A stretch of 64,000 nt of DNA from [Clostridium] aminophilum DSM 10710 (GTDB lineage: Bacteria; Bacillota; Clostridia; Lachnospirales; Lachnospiraceae). Under the pieces are notes generated by a model. That model had not been told where the DNA came from. It made no database searches and saw only the letters and a list, made by a program, of their open reading frames with translations. This document shows positions 61,703 through 64,000 of this stretch, piece after piece. The stretch is from the NCBI RefSeq assembly GCF_000711825.1, contig NZ_JONJ01000002.1, positions 62,001-126,000 of the forward strand, written 5' to 3'. The number at the start of each line of letters is the position of its first letter. The first letter of the stretch is position 1. Position numbers and translations under genes: made by a program.

Positions 61703-61731
61703 TTGCAACTCAGGTCGATTAGTGTTAATAT
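61703..61731 (+). promoter_or_regulatory. Possible promoter of codY
   Basis: TTGCAA at 61703-61708, 17-bp spacer, TAATAT at 61726-61731. A second, weaker candidate is TTGACG at 61775-61780 with GAATAT 18 bp on, which would coincide with the CodY-like box. Confidence 0.45.
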
Positions 61732-61799
61732 TCAATCAAAAGGAATGGTATGCTCATTCCCGAATATTGCAGAATTGACGATTTGAAGGACAAAAGAAG

Positions 61800-61814
61800 A
61801 ATATTCTGGAAATG
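61800..61814. promoter_or_regulatory. CodY-box-like sequence upstream of codY
   Basis: AATATTCTGGAAATG matches the CodY consensus AATTTTCWGAAAATT at 12 of 15 positions. It lies 79 bp before the codY start, which fits autoregulation. Three mismatches are within the range of real sites, but such matches also occur by chance. Confidence 0.45.
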
Positions 61815-61892
61815 TCTTTTCAACGTACATAAATGCAAAACAACATTCTGCGGTTTACACGCTGACAGCTGAGTAAAAAAGGAGGTATAGCA

Positions 61893-62672
61893 GTGGGCGT
61901 TCAGCTATTAGACAAGACACGTAAGATCAATAAGCTGCTGCACAATAACCACTCGCACAAAGTGGTGTTCAATGATATCTGCGAAGTTCTCAGTGATATT
62001 CTTGAATCTAATATTCTTGTGATCAGCCGCAAAGGAAAGGTGCTGGGTGTTGCAAATCACGACGGCATCGATGAGATCCACGAACTGATTGTGGATCAGG
62101 TGGGCAATATGATTGATCATATGCTCAACGAAAGACTTCTGAGCGTTCTCTCAACCAAGGAGAATGTCAATTTGGCAACCCTTGGATTTGACGAGGATTA
62201 TGTAAAAAAATATCAGGCGATCATCACGCCGATTGATATTTCGAGTGAAAGACTCGGTACACTGTTCATCTACAAATCGGATGCGCAGTATGATATTGAT
62301 GATATCATCCTCAGTGAGTATGGTACTACCGTTGTCGGATTGGAAATGATGCGGTCTGTCAATGAAGAAAATGCCGAAGAGACACGCAAAGTTCAGATTG
62401 TGAAATCCGCAATCAGCACACTTTCGTTCTCTGAGCTCGAAGCCATTACGCACATCTTTGGTGAGCTGGATGGCACAGAGGGTATCCTGGTTGCGAGCAA
62501 AATCGCCGACCGTGTCGGAATTACGCGTTCCGTCATCGTGAATGCTCTCCGTAAATTCGAGAGTGCTGGAGTAATTGAGTCACGCTCATCCGGCATGAAA
62601 GGTACTTACATCAAAGTACTGAATGACGCTGTCTTTGATGAATTAAAAGACATGAAGGCAGAAAATAAATAA
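61893..62672 (+). CDS. codY: GTP- and branched-chain-amino-acid-sensing repressor CodY
   Basis: 259 residues, standard length. N-terminal GAF-type sensor (LLDKTRKINKLLHNN ... DILESNILVISRKGKVLG) and C-terminal winged helix with ASKIADRVGITRSVIVNALRKFESAGVIESRSSGMKGTYIKV, which is almost invariant in the family. It represses nitrogen, amino-acid and peptide uptake genes when nutrients are plentiful. The start is GTG 61893 after GGAGG. It ends with a terminator and palindrome copy E, and the next gene set shows a CodY-like box at its promoter. Confidence 0.97.
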   Translation: MGVQLLDKTRKINKLLHNNHSHKVVFNDICEVLSDILESNILVISRKGKVLGVANHDGIDEIHELIVDQVGNMIDHMLNERLLSVLSTKENVNLATLGFDEDYVKKYQAIITPIDISSERLGTLFIYKSDAQYDIDDIILSEYGTTVVGLEMMRSVNEENAEETRKVQIVKSAISTLSFSELEAITHIFGELDGTEGILVASKIADRVGITRSVIVNALRKFESAGVIESRSSGMKGTYIKVLNDAVFDELKDMKAENK

Positions 62673-62691
62673 GGTTTCAGAAGTTTTTCGG

Positions 62692-62719
62692 GGGACTGCG
62701 CACAGCAGTCCCTCTTTTT
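62692..62719 (+). terminator. Intrinsic terminator after codY
   Basis: GGGACTGC, loop GCGCACA-type, GCAGTCCC, then TCTTTTT. Palindrome copy E overlaps its last T residue. Confidence 0.88.
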
Positions 62720-62757
62720 ATGTCATAGGAAAGTGCTTTGCACTTTCCTATGACATA
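62719..62757 (+). repeat. Dispersed palindrome, copy E (perfect)
   Basis: A perfect 18-3-18 hairpin: TATGTCATAGGAAAGTGC, loop TTT, GCACTTTCCTATGACATA. Tail AAAGAGCTCCGCGAGG follows. The inner arms differ from copies B and C but keep pairing, which points to selection for structure. Confidence 0.93.
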
Positions 62758-62823
62758 AAAAGAGCTCCGCGAGGATGCGCATACCGCCGGGGGAACGTGC
62801 GGTCGATTCTGATTATGTATGAA

Positions 62824-62838
62824 AGTTTTCAGAAAGTA
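62824..62838. promoter_or_regulatory. CodY-box-like sequence at the metN leader promoter
   Basis: AGTTTTCAGAAAGTA matches AATTTTCWGAAAATT at 12 of 15 positions and ends exactly at the -35 box. codY itself is the gene just upstream. Confidence 0.5.
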
Positions 62839-62870
62839 TTGACATCTGTCGAGCAGGTGATATAATCACC
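62839..62870 (+). promoter_or_regulatory. Promoter of the metN leader, -10 inside a palindrome
   Basis: TTGACA at 62839-62844, 16-bp spacer, TATAAT at 62861-62866. The -10 is embedded in the perfect dyad GGTGATATAATCACC (62856-62870). The transcript should start near 62873, about 28 bases before the leader peptide. Confidence 0.8.
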
Positions 62871-62900
62871 TACATAATACCTATGAAATGAGGAAGCGGT

Positions 62901-62999
62901 ATGAACACACTTAGCCATCCGGGATTTACATCCATGAATATGATGATGTGCTGCTGTGAGACCATGTGCATGTGCAACATGTGTTTTACAGCCTTTTAA
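62901..62999 (+). CDS. Met/Cys-rich leader peptide
   Basis: A 32-codon open frame, too short for usual gene finding, with AGGAAG four bases before the ATG. Its product contains eight Met and six Cys, in two blocks: MMMCCC (residues 14-19) and MCMCNMC (22-28). It lies between a consensus promoter and a terminator, ahead of a methionine-type ABC transporter gene. This is the layout of a translation-controlled attenuator: ribosomes stalling at Met or Cys codons when charged tRNA is scarce would alter folding of the RNA behind them and allow read-through. A small Cys-rich metal-binding peptide is an alternative, less likely from the context. Confidence 0.8.
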   Translation: MNTLSHPGFTSMNMMMCCCETMCMCNMCFTAF

Positions 63000-63014
63000 G
63001 TGTGCATCTGAAAG

Positions 63015-63036
63015 ACGGTTTGCTGGAAACAACCGT
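63015..63036 (+). promoter_or_regulatory. Leader stem-loop between peptide and terminator
   Basis: ACGGTT (63015-63020) pairs with AACCGT (63031-63036). It sits 16 nt after the leader peptide stop, where a ribosome at the end or in the middle of the peptide would change its formation. The competing antiterminator pairing is not obvious by eye. Confidence 0.45.
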
Positions 63037-63057
63037 TATCGCTCGAAGAGTTTTTTG

Positions 63058-63092
63058 CGGCAGAGGCACGGAAAGAGGCCTCTGCCGTTTTT
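63058..63092 (+). terminator. Intrinsic terminator (attenuator) ahead of metN
   Basis: CGGCAGAGGC (63058-63067) pairs with GCCTCTGCCG (63078-63087), followed by TTTTT. It lies inside the transcript that must continue into metN, since no other promoter is visible between it and the gene. Confidence 0.85.
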
Positions 63093-63141
63093 GGCTTGCG
63101 GACGTTGTTCATAGATTGCTTTGGAATTAGGGAGGAAGAGT

Positions 63142-64000
63142 ATGGGGTGTATGATCGAAGTCCGGGATGTTTCCAAGACATTTCAGGACAAGGACAGAAC
63201 CGTGCAGGCACTGAATCATATCAATATCTGTATTGAAGAAGGCGATATATACGGAATCATCGGAATGTCCGGTGCCGGGAAAAGCACACTGGTTCGATGT
63301 TTGAATTTTCTGGAAGTTCCGACCGAAGGATCGGTGATTGTGGACGGACAGGAACTCGGTACGCTTTCGGATCGCGAACTTCGCCGGATCCGCGGCAGTA
63401 TCGGAATGATTTTCCAGAGTTTTAATCTTCTGATGCAGAAAACCGTGCTGGAGAATGTTCTCTTTCCACTGAAGATTCAGGGAAGAGGAAAAGCGGAAAG
63501 CCTTGAACGGGCAAGAGACCTTCTCAAGACCGTCGGACTTGCGGATAAGGAAAAAGCGTATCCGTCGCAGCTTTCCGGGGGACAGCGTCAGAGAGTTGCC
63601 ATCGCGAGAGCGATTGCCAGCGATCCGAAGATTCTTCTCTGTGACGAGGCGACCAGTGCACTGGACCCGCAGACAACGAACTCGATTCTGCAGCTTCTGA
63701 AGAAAATCAATCAGGAGATGGGGATCACGATCGTCATCATTACACATCAGATGTCGGTGGTGCGTGAAATCTGTCACAACGTTGCCATTGTGGAACACGG
63801 CAGCATCGTCGAGGACGGATCTGTAGAGGAGATCTTTACGCATCCGAAGTCACGGGCGGCGAGAGAACTGGTATTTGAGGGAAGTGAGACCTCGGAGACA
63901 TTTGCGGGACGAAATGCCGCGGACCGGACGCTAAAGGAACTTCGGGAGAATCGGCGCATCCGCATTGTTTTCACCAGCAATTCTTCGTTTGAACCGGTAA
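63142..64000 (+). CDS. metN: Methionine ABC transporter ATP-binding protein MetN, 3' end missing
   Basis: ATPase of the MetNIQ importer for L- and D-methionine. The 286 codons present have Walker A GMSGAGKST, Q-loop MIFQSFNLL, signature LSGGQRQRVAIARAIA, Walker B ILLCDEATSALDP and the H-loop THQM. The CDEATSALDP and NIL-domain-preceding region (REL... NRRIRIVFTS) are typical of MetN. GGGAGGAAG precedes ATG 63142. The frame runs off the right edge; metI and metQ should follow. Expression appears to depend on the leader attenuator upstream. Confidence 0.92.
   Translation, partial: MGCMIEVRDVSKTFQDKDRTVQALNHINICIEEGDIYGIIGMSGAGKSTLVRCLNFLEVPTEGSVIVDGQELGTLSDRELRRIRGSIGMIFQSFNLLMQKTVLENVLFPLKIQGRGKAESLERARDLLKTVGLADKEKAYPSQLSGGQRQRVAIARAIASDPKILLCDEATSALDPQTTNSILQLLKKINQEMGITIVIITHQMSVVREICHNVAIVEHGSIVEDGSVEEIFTHPKSRAARELVFEGSETSETFAGRNAADRTLKELRENRRIRIVFTSNSSFEPV

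Overview
The window reads as chromosome of a low-oxygen Gram-positive bacterium of the class Clostridia, most likely Lachnospiraceae or a close relative. The reasons are pyruvate:ferredoxin oxidoreductase, CodY, an anaerobic-type cobalamin pathway, a duplicate RsmH, ABC-F and YkgJ proteins, AGGAGG-type ribosome binding sites, and almost every gene on the + strand. I see no rRNA, tRNA, insertion sequence, phage or CRISPR array.

Layout. 1-7217: cobalamin locus I (cbiH end, a CobK-CbiE fusion, cbiA, cbiT, cobT, cobU, cobS). 7340-17886: an rRNA pseudouridine synthase, cbiL behind a small zinc-ribbon gene, a Y-family polymerase with a YolD-like partner, a LysR regulator with a palindrome-rich upstream region, small hypotheticals, oligoendopeptidase F and an anion permease. 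18137-20690: small alarmone synthetase, response regulator and histidine kinase in overlapping order. 20876-25544: RsmH paralogue, membrane protein, hydrolase, YkgJ protein, site-2 protease family member, thioredoxin. 25862-37252: a ten-gene operon plus ROK regulator that looks like a sulfoquinovose (plant sulfolipid sugar) utilisation system of the transaldolase type. It has a sulfoquinovosidase with the sulfonate-binding residues in place, a DUF4867 isomerase, an FSA-type transaldolase, a YihU-like reductase, a TauE/SafE permease, a complete tripartite tricarboxylate-type (TctCBA) importer and a FucI/AraA-like isomerase. 37509-44229: a TPR protein with a small partner, an ABC-F ATPase, alanine racemase and formimidoylglutamase. 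44534-50173: cobalamin locus II (a second, degenerate CobU-like gene, cbiB, cobD, cbiP, cbiC). 50248-61676: AlaX editing protein, AI-2E family permease, PFOR, ComM/YifB, DprA, TopA. 61893-64000: codY, then a Met/Cys-codon leader peptide and a terminator in front of metN.

How it fits together. The two cobalamin loci and cbiL give most of the late corrin ring, side-chain and nucleotide-loop steps; the earlier genes probably lie left of the window. The sulfoquinovose operon should release SQ from glycosides, isomerise it to sulfofructose, cleave it by transaldolase to sulfolactaldehyde, reduce that to DHPS and export it. Sulfur-amino-acid uptake at the right edge appears to be controlled twice, by CodY at the promoter and by Met/Cys-dependent attenuation.

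Non-coding structure stands out. A 35-39 bp palindrome followed by an ACGCTCCGCGG-like tail occurs five times, four of them fused directly to the T-tract of an intrinsic terminator. Minisatellites with 12, 13, ~14, 24, 27, 44 and 74 bp periods occur, mostly in and around cobalamin genes, and two of them are translated.
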